A DNA stretch of 64,000 nt from Branchiostoma floridae (taxonomy: Eukaryota > Chordata > Leptocardii > Amphioxiformes > Branchiostomatidae): NCBI RefSeq assembly GCF_000003815.2, contig NC_049993.1, positions 3,267,253 through 3,331,252 on the forward strand, read 5' to 3'. This document shows positions 11,162-22,100 of the stretch, piece after piece. The notes under the pieces are model-generated. The model saw only the letters and a list, made by a program, of their open reading frames with translations. It was not told the DNA's origin and searched no databases. Made by a program: the position numbers and the translations under genes. Position 1 is the stretch's first letter, and every line of letters starts with the position of its first letter.

Positions 11162-12967
11162 CTATGCAGAATTGTTGTACAGTCTGACGGCACAGTGCAC
11201 GAAAGACTGCTTCAGTCTTTTCGTTCTGGCAAATGGCACTGAGATGTGCTGACTGTTTCTTAGTGTTCTTCCAGTAGCTGACAGTCTCTGGGCAGGCACC
11301 AGGTCATGTAGTGGGTGTTCAGGGTGCAGCATTGCCTTGAACAGGGAAACAGCAGCTGCTTCTCTTCTCTCCTTCAGGGAAGGCAGTTCTGGGACGGAGC
11401 GCCTACCGCCGCATGAAATAATCCGGAGGGCGCGCCTCTGAACCCTCTCCATGCTAGCTGCCTGCTCCTCACTGCAACCAACCAACAGAACGTGGCCATA
11501 TTCTAGAATGGGGCGGATGAGGGAGAGATACACCTGTATGAGATCGTGCACACTCATGCCCTGCTTTGTAAGCAGACGAAGGTAGTGTAACCTGCTCGAT
11601 GCTTTTGAAACCATTGCTCTCACATGGTCCCGCCATGAAAGTCTGTTGTCAAATATAAAACCGAGACCCTTTGCCACACTGGTGACTGGCACAAGTTCGC
11701 CGCCTAGAGATAACGGTGGGGGAACTGGTATGTTCCTGCTGAAGCAGATCAACAACTGCTGACTTTTCTTTCCATTTAGGAGCATGTCGTTGTGATCGGC
11801 CCAATCGTCAAGTTGCGACGCTTCCTCTATCATAGTTTTATCTGTACTGAGTTTCGCCAAAGTAACTGGTCTCGACAAACCCACGTCGTCTGCATACCCC
11901 ACGTCTAGAGTGTCCCTGTAGACCGTGGCTCGTGAACTCATGAACAGGAGAAAAAGATAGGGCGATAACACCCCACCTTGAGGTACGCCTGATGTAAGCT
12001 CTCTCCAGCTACTGAGGTTACTATTGGCGGACACACGTTGAAAGCGGCACTGTAGGTAGTTATGCAGCCATGCTACCATACGAGGGCTAGCCAACACGTC
12101 GTTAACTCGCTGTAGTAGTATTGCGTGATTTACCCTGTCAAACGCTTTACTCATATCTGCGAACAGGGTCTGAACAGCTATGTTGTCCCTTGAGTCAAGA
12201 GCAGTCAGCCACGTGTGAACCATCCTGATGACAGCGATGACAGTAGATGACCCCTTAAGGTAGGCGTACTGGTTGGTGATAACAGGTGTGATGGAGGGCA
12301 AGAGTATTTTTAGTACACACCTTTCCAACAACTTGGCTAGGACAGGGAGGAGAGAGACAGGTCTCATGTCACTGGGTTTAGTTGCTCCCTTGAACTTTGG
12401 AATAGGGACAACATTTGCTGCTTTCCAGACACTTGGTATAATACCCTGCTCGTACGAGGTATTGAACAGGTGTGTGATGACAGGAGCAAAGTCCTCTGCG
12501 TAATGCTTCAGCATCCATGTGGGAAGGTTGTCTGGACCACTTGCTTTTGAGGGGTTTATGCCCTTGAGAAGGGCCTTGGTCTCTCCAATCGTGCATAGCT
12601 CAACTGACTTGTCAGGACGTTGAAGAGGAAACACATACAAGTCCTGTCCAGGGCACCACGCCGTGGAGAAGTGCTGGTTCAGGGCTTCAGCCACTTCGTG
12701 TTCAGCTTTACCCTCGATGGTGATGCTTTTTGCTCTCTCTTGTGATCTGCCGAGTTCACGATTTACAAAGCTCCACCATTGACGTGGATTCTCCTGCCTA
12801 AGAAGTTGAGTGAAGTTCCTGTAATACCACCACTTCGCCTGTCTGATGGCGGTTTGGGCTTTGTTCCTCAATCTTTTCCAACGAGCAGACTTGCCATGGC
12901 GTTTGAACTCTGCTGTTCTTTCCCTGATGATCCGTTTGACTCGCTCGTTGAGCCATTTTTTTGTCAC
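11162..12967 (-). CDS. LINE ORF, reverse transcriptase part
   Basis: An open frame of 601 codons that overlaps the endonuclease frame by 170 bp in another register. Reverse transcriptase motifs in order: RPVSLLPVLAKLLERCV, FADMSKAFDRVNH (first catalytic Asp), SGVPQGGVLSPYLFLLFM, the catalytic box GYADDVGL, and GLGFIFDNRLSW (motif D/E and thumb). A C-terminal region with RVQRRALRII typical of CR1/L2 elements follows. The frame change lies at a run of seven A on the coding strand (about 12958-12964): reading with seven A gives DKKMAQ in one frame and TKKWLN in the other, so a one-base slip in the run explains the split. Confidence 0.85.
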   Translation of the reverse strand: MTKKWLNERVKRIIRERTAEFKRHGKSARWKRLRNKAQTAIRQAKWWYYRNFTQLLRQENPRQWWSFVNRELGRSQERAKSITIEGKAEHEVAEALNQHFSTAWCPGQDLYVFPLQRPDKSVELCTIGETKALLKGINPSKASGPDNLPTWMLKHYAEDFAPVITHLFNTSYEQGIIPSVWKAANVVPIPKFKGATKPSDMRPVSLLPVLAKLLERCVLKILLPSITPVITNQYAYLKGSSTVIAVIRMVHTWLTALDSRDNIAVQTLFADMSKAFDRVNHAILLQRVNDVLASPRMVAWLHNYLQCRFQRVSANSNLSSWRELTSGVPQGGVLSPYLFLLFMSSRATVYRDTLDVGYADDVGLSRPVTLAKLSTDKTMIEEASQLDDWADHNDMLLNGKKSQQLLICFSRNIPVPPPLSLGGELVPVTSVAKGLGFIFDNRLSWRDHVRAMVSKASSRLHYLRLLTKQGMSVHDLIQVYLSLIRPILEYGHVLLVGCSEEQAASMERVQRRALRIISCGGRRSVPELPSLKERREAAAVSLFKAMLHPEHPLHDLVPAQRLSATGRTLRNSQHISVPFARTKRLKQSFVHCAVRLYNNSA

Positions 12968-14048
12968 AGGACTGTACCAGGGACGCTTTTATAGGAAGAT
13001 GGTCGTCTACTAAGGTCATGGTCTGACTGTAGAACGCCTTGGCTTTCTGTTCCACGGAAACAGCTTCAAAAACAGGAGACCAGTCCGTCGTGGCTAGAGC
13101 TAGGCCTAGGTTCAACTTTGCCATCGTAGAAACCACCCTCCGAGTGACCTTGGCTCGTTGACCTCTTGGTGGCTGTACACGGGAGGGTAGAAGCACACAG
13201 ACGTGGTCGCTAGTGCCAATTGGGGCGAGGGTAAGTGGGCTGGAGTAATGTTTGGACAAGTTAGTAATGATCAAGTCCAGCGTGGCAGTGCCCCGCGTGG
13301 CATGCTTCACTACTTGCTTCAGGTGAGGATGAACTGTGATCAAGTTCTGGAACGGTAACTTGTTAAAGTCACCACATAACAGAAAGCCAGCATGGGGTTG
13401 TTTTCGATACAAACTGTCACAAGAGTTAATGAGGTGCTGTAACATGTTGGTAGACCCCGTCTTGTCGTTGTTGCATGGTGGATGGTACACAACGCCAAGG
13501 TAAAGAACAGGGACAGTCCTAGGCAGCCATTTTGGTCGTACTTGTAACCACATAACTTCAAGTGTGTCATCTTCAAGGTCATGAAGTCTTACAACTGGTA
13601 TGTCATCTTCAATAAACGATACCACTCCCCCACCCTTACCATGATGTCTATCCTTTCTAAACAGTCTGTACCCTTCGATCGATACAACGTCATCCGGTAT
13701 CTGAGGTGTTAGCCATGACTCAGTGACGCAAGCTATCTGTACAGAGTGACTGGCCAGAGTGGCCTCTAACTCACACTTTTTGCTTAACAGCGAGCGAACG
13801 TTAGACAGAAATATACTAGGAAGAGACCTTGTGTTCTGTTTTGTCGACCTAGTATGCATAGACGAAACTAACGGTATCTTACGAAGAACCCTGGTTCTGG
13901 TGTTAGCGTAGCTACAGTTGAGGTTGTCATTTACAAGTGTTTCAGATCTATGCGTTACAAGTGGTTTGATTCTGCAGTGCTTCTGCTTTCTAGCAAACCC
14001 TCCACGATTGCCTCTTATCTTAGCATTCGAAAAGTCTGCATAGCACAT
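12798..14048 (-). CDS. LINE ORF, endonuclease part
   Basis: An open frame of 416 codons. The APE (exonuclease-endonuclease-phosphatase) signature residues are present: FLSNVRSL (about 80), VTESWL (about 108), GVVYHPP (about 185), LLCGDFN (about 225) and GTSDHVCVLL (about 280). These are the Asn, Glu, Asp/Asn and Ser-Asp-His positions that bind metal and nick target DNA. After about residue 360 the frame runs out of register with the LINE protein and ends. The true continuation is the next frame, so this is one protein split by an indel, not a separate gene. The ATG at 14048 may not be the original start. Confidence 0.8.
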   Translation of the reverse strand: MCYADFSNAKIRGNRGGFARKQKHCRIKPLVTHRSETLVNDNLNCSYANTRTRVLRKIPLVSSMHTRSTKQNTRSLPSIFLSNVRSLLSKKCELEATLASHSVQIACVTESWLTPQIPDDVVSIEGYRLFRKDRHHGKGGGVVSFIEDDIPVVRLHDLEDDTLEVMWLQVRPKWLPRTVPVLYLGVVYHPPCNNDKTGSTNMLQHLINSCDSLYRKQPHAGFLLCGDFNKLPFQNLITVHPHLKQVVKHATRGTATLDLIITNLSKHYSSPLTLAPIGTSDHVCVLLPSRVQPPRGQRAKVTRRVVSTMAKLNLGLALATTDWSPVFEAVSVEQKAKAFYSQTMTLVDDHLPIKASLVQSCDKKMAQRASQTDHQGKNSRVQTPWQVCSLEKIEEQSPNRHQTGEVVVLQELHSTS

Positions 14049-15754
14049 TATTGATCACTGCTGAATCTAACAAAGTACACACAAAACAAAGCTACAGCTG
14101 CCGCTGACCCGGCGCTAAAATAATTTACAATCTGTGTATTAATTACATTAACGAAGCCCCTTCAGCGGGACAATCTACTTATATCATTAGTTGCCTTACA
14201 TACAGCTCATTTAACACTAAAGACTACTGTGGCTAAGATACATATCTGAATATAAGACAGAAATTCTAAGCAGAAACCAAAACAGATCATTTGCATATGA
14301 GTGGCGCGACTCAACACTGCCCCCTCCCCACAATCGGTCGCTCTTTGGCACAGAAAAGTTCCCTGCAGCAAATTTCAGAAAATAACAGAAGTAATGTACA
14401 AACCTCAGTAAAGCTGGGAACCGAAAAAGTACCAAACGAGTCGACGGGTGCTGGCCTATTGTGCCGTGCCACTCAGACGAGAAAAATGGACGATTCAAGA
14501 TGGACACTGGGAAAGATCAGAAAAGTTTTTGGATATTTCAGAGGAACTGTGAGGAAAAATACAAAAATAGTTGATCGTCGCTAGTAACGAAGTACTGCTA
14601 CAAACAACTGAGTCTAAAATTACAAAGGATGAGGAACATTAACTGTAATTTTGTGGATATCATGAAAACCTTTCGGAGAGAGATTCCCAGTGGCAGCCAT
14701 CTTTGACCGTACCATAAAGGTCTGATGTCCTTTCCCAAGGACACAAGATCGGTGACACGCATGGTCTGCATGGTCTTAATAGATTAGTCGTCATGTTTTA
14801 AACTATATATAAGCATGTGGTTTATTTGGAAGAATTGAGTTTTGTTGATTTATCGATGTTCGCTTGAGCCTCTCTCTTTCTCATTCAACCAAAATGGAGA
14901 GATTTCATATAAAGTACTCCATGTGTACTATCCACAGGACAACCATTTAATGTCACACATTTTATATGTTTATTCTCTTCTATTGCATGCGGGACAAATC
15001 TTCTTTTGAGGCAAATGATACAAGGGATTAATTATAAGAAAACCATTATTTATTCACGAAGAGAACGTATTTTTAATTGCATACAAAGTATATTGCATAG
15101 GGTAGTGCCAGGATATCTTACTCGTACATTTCTTTGTTAAGTTCGAGCTTAGGTCTATAAGAAAATATGACCGATGCTTCATATTACTTTTGCAACGAAT
15201 CACATTGCTCCACAGCATTTGTACAAGGTCAGTCTCCTGATTTGCAGTCTTGGAGCAGACATGTTGGTACGTTTCATTACGTTCTTTTAATATCACGATG
15301 CATATATGGAGAAAAAATCATCTATAAACTAATATTCTTTATTTGCAAATCCATACGCGACAGCCTAATGCAAATACATGTAGTTCTAATCTGATAATGA
15401 TAGTAATGTCAACTAGTTAAATATACATTGTGAAACGTGAGTAGAGTAACACTTTATCCTTGTCCTTTTATTGTTCACTCAATAAGAATCAGTACACTTG
15501 TTCTCTACTGGTGGGCAACGGTGGGAAAGTATATATTATAGACTAAAGGGTAATGTGGGGAAAGTATATGTTATAGACGTAAGGGTACATAAGTGTAGAA
15601 GTCGTGTTCAAAGTATTATTTTAACAGTTGCATGCACAGTGGATAGAAAACGTTCAAAGGAACCTTTTGTGTTGCGCAAGAACGTTTGATATGTTTTGAT
15701 AATGTTTCACGCTTTTTCTAATACATTACAAAGTACATTGTGGTCCTGTGGGAC
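14049..15754. other. intergenic with a SINE scrap
   Basis: Around 14726-14766 the sequence is the reverse complement of part of the SINE at 15755-16215 (CCTTTCCCAAGGACACAAGA against TCTGGTGTCCTTGGGAAAGG). A short open stretch with an ATG at 15167 ends CAAG at 15227 before a GTCAGT donor. Its phase (1) fits the C-type lectin exon at 16311, so it could be an upstream exon, but this is weak. Nothing else is recognised. Confidence 0.45.
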
Positions 15755-16215
15755 CACGTGGCACAGTGGTATTGTGTTCGGCCCGTGACCGAGAGGTTGC
15801 AGCTTCGAATCCAATTGCGTGTCACCGATCTGGTGTCCTTGGGAAAGGCACTTTACACGACTTTCCTCACTTTACTCAGGTGAAAATGAGTACCTAGCTT
15901 CGGCTAGGGCCGTCCCACGGATATGACGTTAAATGGAGGTCCCGTGTCTGGGGAGAGCCATACCCCATGCACGTTAAAGAACCCGCCACACGCGCGATGG
16001 TGCGGTGTGAGTGGTCCAAAACCTACAGTACCTTGGCCGCACCTGGGGCAATTACTGTCGTATTGAGGTCACCTGAGTGGCGCCGAATGGCAGCTCGCTC
16101 CAGACCATTGCGATTTAGCCCCGCCTATTGTAAGCTCCTCGCAATTCAGCCCCTGGCTGCAAAGATTGAGTAGTCGGCCCACCCAATAACAATAACAATA
16201 CCAATATCAATTACA
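15755..16215 (+). mobile_element. tRNA-derived SINE
   Basis: The head has Pol III boxes: A box TGGCACAGTGG at 15759-15769 and B box GCTTCGAATCC at 15802-15812. A body of about 370 bp follows, containing CTTTACTCAGGTGAAAATGA and GGTCCCGTGTCTGGGGAG, and the tail is (AATAAC)n at about 16184-16212. Head, body and short tandem tail are the standard SINE layout. Partial copies are at 14726-14766 (-) and 37165-37255 (-). Confidence 0.85.
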
Positions 16216-16310
16216 CGGGAAATCAAAAAGTTAGGAAAACGTTGGTATACCGGTCAATTATAATAGTGTAGGATCTGAAAATGATTTCATTTTTCAATTC
16301 ACCGTTGCAG

Positions 16311-17154
16311 AATCGTACGTGTCATCTTGTTATGAGTTGTCGAACTCTCCGAAAGACTCTGAGCAGGAATGTGCCGCCATGGGAGAGTATCTGGCTCTAA
16401 TAAAGGACACCACCATACAAAGCTTTGTCGGCAATCACATCCAACAACATTCGAATGTCAGCCACTGGGTCGGCCTCAAAGCACCGGTCTCCCCCTTCCT
16501 ATACATGGATTGGTCACCGGTACAAGGTAATATTTTTGATCTCAAATGTATAGATATGGAATAAGATGGATCCAGTTTGAATAGTTTTGATGTTTTTAAT
16601 CACCTTTTCCTCCAGAGGAAGTTGTGAATTTATCTGACTGTGAATTTAACTCAGTTCCCATCTTTCCGACAACCATTAACCATACACTTCACTGTGGCTG
16701 TTAAAAATCATCGTGTTGTAGCAATTTGCAATCTCTGGTGCTTTATTGAGATTAGAAGGCATTTCGTTTTTGTTTTCCTTAAAAAGTATTTGCAAGAGAA
16801 AAAATGTATATCTTTTCAAACGTATTCTGTCTAATCAATTTAAGATAAGGACGAAATCATTTTAGCTTTGTTATCATTGCCATAGTATTGGCAAGAGCAG
16901 AAAACCATGCCGTATTTTTTCCCGTCTTAAGAAAAGGTTAATTATGAAAAACATTGACTTTTTTTACATTCGTAACATTACTTGCAAAAGCCAAGATTCA
17001 ATACAGTTCAAACATTTTTACAGAAAATTAAAAGGAAGTGTTTTGCAATTTCACAGGCCAACACCTTTGGGCCCCGAACCAACCGCCAACGTTCTGTGTG
17101 TACATGGACAGTGATGCCGGCTACAAGTTCATCATTTTATGCAATAAGAATTAA
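16311..17154 (+). CDS. C-type lectin domain protein, last two exons
   Basis: Exon 16311-16526 (phase 1 to 1) and exon 17057-17154 with stop TAA at 17152. The first carries SSCYELSNSPKDSEQECAAM and SHWVGLKAP, the first half of a C-type lectin fold (paired Cys, alpha-1, WVGL). The second carries HLWAPNQPPTFCVYMDSD and ends ILCNKN before the stop. The usual calcium and sugar motifs (EPN or QPD, and WND) are not present: APNQPP stands in place of the first and there is no WND. The domain also stops a few residues short of its last Cys. It may therefore be a non-calcium-binding or eroding lectin. The N-terminal exon is not settled (a candidate is at 15167-15227). A SINE sits in the preceding intron. 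Confidence 0.6.
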
Positions 17155-18169
17155 ACGATCAAAATTTCATACAATTTTTCAAAATTTCACAGCCACAAAA
17201 GAACAGTACGACATGGTAGACAAAAACAATATGTACCTGCAATACAGCACGTAATATACAGCACAAGGATTTTCTGGAAACCCATTTTTTTCGTGTAGTG
17301 TTACACGACGCTACCCGATGAATGCGTTTTTATTTTTGCACTTGACCTTCTTATACAAAATTCAGAAGCTCATCATAGCTTTTTTGTATCATAACCTGTC
17401 ACTTGACATGTTATCACGTCATGAAATCAGTAAACACTTCACTCTGTTTGCTTTACAAATGGTATTGACCAAAGTGAGCTCGGATAGCTATAGCTATACA
17501 TATCTCGATATGCCTGTGCCTAAGACAATGACATATGACCCAGTAACACTGTATTAGGGACAGCAAGACAGGTAAAATGTAATTTTTCAACTTGGCCTAG
17601 CGCCTATCACTGGCACTGCATCTGGCGTTTTTATTTCTAATTTAAGTAATATATAGTCGTTAAAATATGATATGGTGACTTTTATCAGAAATCTGGCGTG
17701 TATTGGGGTTTTTGCAACTTTACAAACAGAATTTGGAAGGCAAAATCTTTACATTTTTCTGGCTACCCGTATCTCTCACAACTTGATAGCTTTATAGTTT
17801 ACAATACCTATGTGTGAATACCAAACGAGAAAGAAGCAATGGAAGGATGGAAATGATTATTGTCTTGATGGCTTGTTCATTTTATTTGGCCATGTATCAA
17901 ATGTATCGTTTAGAACACCGCAATCATTTACAAGGATAGATGTCTCTTTTTGATTGATCGTAAGCATCACCTAGCAGTCCTTAAAAGTACTGCAAGTATA
18001 TACGCTAAAACGTTGATCCCATGGATCAAAAGCATAGCCTAGCAGTGCTTGCAGGAAATGCAATCGCCCATCATATTATGCACCTTCATGGATTTTAACC
18101 TGTATCAGATTGCTTACAATAAAGAGTAATGATGTGTCTAGTAGCAAAGCCATTAGTGTTTGTGTGTAA
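17155..18169. other. intergenic, nothing recognised
   Basis: AT-rich sequence between the lectin stop and the minisatellite; no supported gene or element. Confidence 0.45.
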
Positions 18170-18490
18170 GTGGTGTTCAGTACCAAGAACAGGTCTGCGT
18201 GTGTGTTGAGAGTGTTCAGTACCAAGGACTGGGACTTGGTGTGTTTGTGTGTTGATAGTGTTCAGTAACAAGGACAGGTATGTCTGTGTGCGTGTAAGAA
18301 GCATTCAGTACCAATGTGAGGTCTGTTTGTGTGTTGATAGTGTTCAGTGTCAAGGACATGTATGTTTGCGTGTGAATAGTGTTCAGTACCAAGGAAAAGT
18401 CTGTTTTTCTGTTGATAGTGTTCAGTATCAAGAACAGGTATGTTTGAATGTGGATAGTGTTTAGTACCAAGGGTGTGTCTGTTTGTAGGT
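18170..18490. repeat. 39-bp minisatellite, about eight units
   Basis: The word GTGTTCAG recurs at 18173, 18212, 18258, (18301), 18340, 18379, 18419 and 18458, spaced mostly 39-40 bp. Consensus pieces are GTGTTCAGTACCAAGGACAG and a TGTTTGTGTGTTGATA stretch. Because 39 is a multiple of three, several frames stay open through it and yield 13-residue repeats; nothing suggests they are expressed. Confidence 0.85.
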
Positions 18491-19108
18491 TGTTGCATCT
18501 TTCCTCTTAATCACATAGATAGTAAGTGAGTGTCTATTGTAGAAAATAATTTTCTGATTCATCATTATAGGTTCAAGACCATCAAACTCCTCCGTAAATG
18601 CTTCATTCTCATTAGCATTTTCATTATACTCATAAAAAATCTTTATAAAAGTCTGCAATATTAGCAGAATGAAAATGTATCAACAATATTTATTTTCAGA
18701 ACTTTATAACCAACATTCATAATAGTAACCAAACCACAACTGCAAAAAAAAACGCACAGATCACTCAAGGCCACTTACAATGAAGGCCGATATTTGAAAA
18801 TGACTAGTACATGATTGTATAAGGTACACAACTACCATCGTCAAAAATTGCGAATTAAATCTGGAAGGCACAAGCGCACTCCAAAACAAAGCATCTATCA
18901 TTTTTTTTAATCTCAAACACTGTAGAAGACGAAGTGCACTTTAGCATAGATTGTAGATAAACACACATAGTCGTATATTTTCACCATTAACAAGAAGAAG
19001 TCGAAACTCTTCGATAGATTAGATCTATGCTACTTTTAATTGTATGTTTATCTTTGTCACTTGTACTCAACACGGCAAAATGTAAAATAAATAATTAGTT
19101 GCGGTACC
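18491..19108. other. 3' flank of CYP2-like gene A
   Basis: AT-rich sequence. The part at about 18498-18660 aligns with 28990-29165 next to locus B (shared words CATCAAACTCCTC / CCAAACTCCTCAG and AAAAGTCTGCAATATT), showing that the duplicated block extends past the gene. Confidence 0.5.
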
Positions 19109-22100
19109 CTAAACCAGTGCCTCAGCTACGAGTTCAAAATTCTTGGGCGAATGGGTGATACCGTTGATCCCGGTGGAGGAAGGCTTGGCAGCGCCCTCTG
19201 GCAGTTTGAAACTGAAGTGCTGCAGCAGAGAAGTGAAGAACACGAAGAGCTCCATCTCTGCTAGCTGCTTCCCCAGGCAAATGCGCGGACCTAAAAATTG
19301 TTGAAGGGTTAAATACGTTTTTAGACGAGAAGTGAACATTTAAAGTAGACATCTCCTTCTGGTCAAATATTGTGGCCACAAATAAGTGGTTTGATATTCT
19401 ACTGACCCAAACATTCGTAATGATGCTTATGATGACCATCTGTCTACTTAAAACGACGATCAATCTTTCTCGTTGCGTTAGCGAAAACTTGCCTTTGGCA
19501 AATATAATCACCCCCCCCCCTTTGTTTGAAAGTTACTATCCAACCAGGCTTACCTATGACCGAAGGAAGCATTGCCATTGGCTGGCTAGGACCACAGTGG
19601 TAGAAAAAAATTCACAAGCGGCTGACCAAGCATTAGATCTTACCGATACCAAACGGCATGACGTGGTCGTCCCTCTGGTACTGTCCCTGAGCGTCCAAGA
19701 AGCGGCCGGGATCGAACTTCAAGGGGTTCGGGAAATGTTCCGGGTCATGGTGGACGGACCACAGGTTGGGCTGTAAAACAAGACCAACACTTGAACAGAT
19801 AATGATTTTCTTATCCCCTAATATAAGTCCCTGTCTCCTGTGTGTATCAATCATTGACGCGTACGAGCCTGCGATCATTTTCACTGCGAAAGACTGCTGT
19901 CATCCGCCAATCGTATCGTCCCCTACTGTCTAAATACAACGTGATTGGCTGGTGAAATCCATTGAGTTCCCTGATTGGGCAGGACTTAAACGGTAACGCA
20001 TTGGGGGACTGGTACAGGGGCAGGGTCGATACGTGACGTAGAGACTAAACGGTGTATATGAGATAGAATGTGTTTACTGCCCTCAACAACAAAAGTCTCA
20101 AAGATTTAAAGAAGGTGGATCAAGACGAGTCAGGCCAAATAGCTTAACCCTATCTAATAGTGCCTGCGCCAACTTTGTCGTCGTATAACTATCGAACGAC
20201 GTGAGTTAGAACTACGAAACTTTTTGAATTTTTCTAAAATTTGCAACAATTCTGCGAAAAAAATGAGTTTTTGAAACTTTTGTGTTGCTATGGCAACGGG
20301 TGTCAAATTTATTAATTTCATTTTGAATTATGGGATTTCATAGTTTATGCCTAGACCACACTTGTTTATCTAAATTATTAACACCCTCTGTAATTTCAAG
20401 TTACATTTCTAATTAAATAGTTATAATTTATGCTTATTTGATGACGTAATGGGTCAAACTCCAACAGGGTGGACAATACCATTATTAGTCTGTGTAACAC
20501 AAACTCCGCTGTCCAGGGCTCTAACTGGCCCCTCCCCGCGGAGTTTGTGCTCCACTAGCTATAACCTGGGGGAACTGTTGTAGAAAATACCAACACCAAT
20601 GGCAAGCCAGGATTTTGGTCAAGCCCCCATTACCGTGGAAACCAGTATATTAGCATGTCTCCACCACCCAGACGGTGGGCGGGCTAGTTGCCTCTCCCAT
20701 TGTCTGTGCTGGGCTGTGGTTCTCTGTGTGAAGGACCCATGGGAGCAGAGGCATGTTTGTGTTTAATAGGAAAACAACGTCTTGTGCCAGTTGTGGGGAT
20801 TTCAAGAAACTTGAAGGAATCTTGGAGCGCAGACTTTCCTGGAACTATTATTTTGCCTGGTGGTGAGATTTTATGTGGCCAGCAACGAATGCTTGGCATA
20901 AAGTACATTTTTTTAAATCTATATAGGCAGAGAACTGCAGAAAAACAGTTGGTTCACAAAAATGCGCCATGTTGTTGTGACAGTTGAAGCCTGTCAACCT
21001 CCTTGGTCAAACTTCTCAGAACCATGATATGTCCCTCCTATAATGATTGGCACATCAAAAGTTATGCCACAGGCACATCTACCTAAATGAATGCTATTCT
21101 ATGTATTGAAGGGTAATTTTCACATTAGTTCTTCGGTGTAGCAGTTGTTAAAAAAAGACATCATTTTATAATAGTAGAACTCTGTTCCCACCATCAGTAC
21201 AAATGGCACAGATTAGAGAGATCAACTACGGATAAGAGGTGTGATGCTGTCAATCACCACATAGCAACCCACCCCAGTCCATAGCAACCAAAAGCCAGGC
21301 TCTGGTGGGCTCCCGGCAATTACATACATTATCCATATATGGAAAACCCAGTTCCCTTGACTAAGGGCTATTCTCCATCAAGCTGATAGTGGGCCGGCGG
21401 ATGTTTGGCGGGCTGCTATAAGCGAGATTTAATCAGGCTATATCATTATCAACGATAAATACATTTTATTTTTACTTAAATTCCGTCAACATCTTTTATT
21501 GGTTTACAAAACACAATCACTTAAACTTTTTAGTCCACTTCTTTTGGGTTTTGAGGTTATGTGTAGAAAGAAAACGTACTGTAAATGCATTTAAGTTCGA
21601 GTATATTTAATTTCGCTGTAGCGGGAAAATGGACTTTTCGTGGTGGTTTTAATTTCGCGGTAGCACCATGCACTGCAGTGTCTAACTGTTATGGAAACAT
21701 GTTCGCTGTGGTTTTGAATTCGCGGTGAAGCAGCCCCCAAGAAAACCGCGAACATTAAACCACCGCAAAAGTTTCTGCATTTACAGTAATTTATCAAATC
21801 CAAACTTGTCGATTCAAAATGTGGATAAATGGCGTCATTTTGTGGCGTCAGTGTCGTCGTCATTGGCAATAACAGACTTAGACATCATGAAGGTAACTTT
21901 TACACTCATATTTTTGTTGAATACCTAAAAGTTTAGCGGAAATTCCATATTTAGACGATTTTAGCCGGAACTATGACATTACTACGTCATAATTACGTCA
22001 TATTACGTCATAATGATACCAAAATTACAGAAAATTTAACTTAACTAGTACATCATTCCCAATCTGATGATCGTAAGCCAAACTGTTTTAAAATTACGAA

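Larger units (their letters stand above)
11022..14048 (-). mobile_element. CR1/L2-type LINE (Jockey group), one frameshift
   Basis: It encodes an APE-type endonuclease followed by a reverse transcriptase in the order used by CR1/L2/Jockey-group LINEs. The 3' end (low coordinates) finishes GATAAATAAAGTTGTTCAATC-like rather than in poly(A). The 5' boundary is unresolved; non-coding sequence to about 14350 may belong to it. No ORF1 is visible, so the copy is 5'-incomplete or ORF1 has been lost. Apart from one reading-frame break, the protein-coding part is long and open, which suggests a young copy. Confidence 0.85.

Noticed and set aside
12273-12596. Extra open frames inside the LINE
   Set aside because: Shadows of the reverse transcriptase frame without motifs or codon bias.
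18095-18498. CRISPR-like array in the minisatellite
   Set aside because: There is no repeat/spacer alternation; the whole 39-bp unit is repeated and diverging, and the window is eukaryotic.
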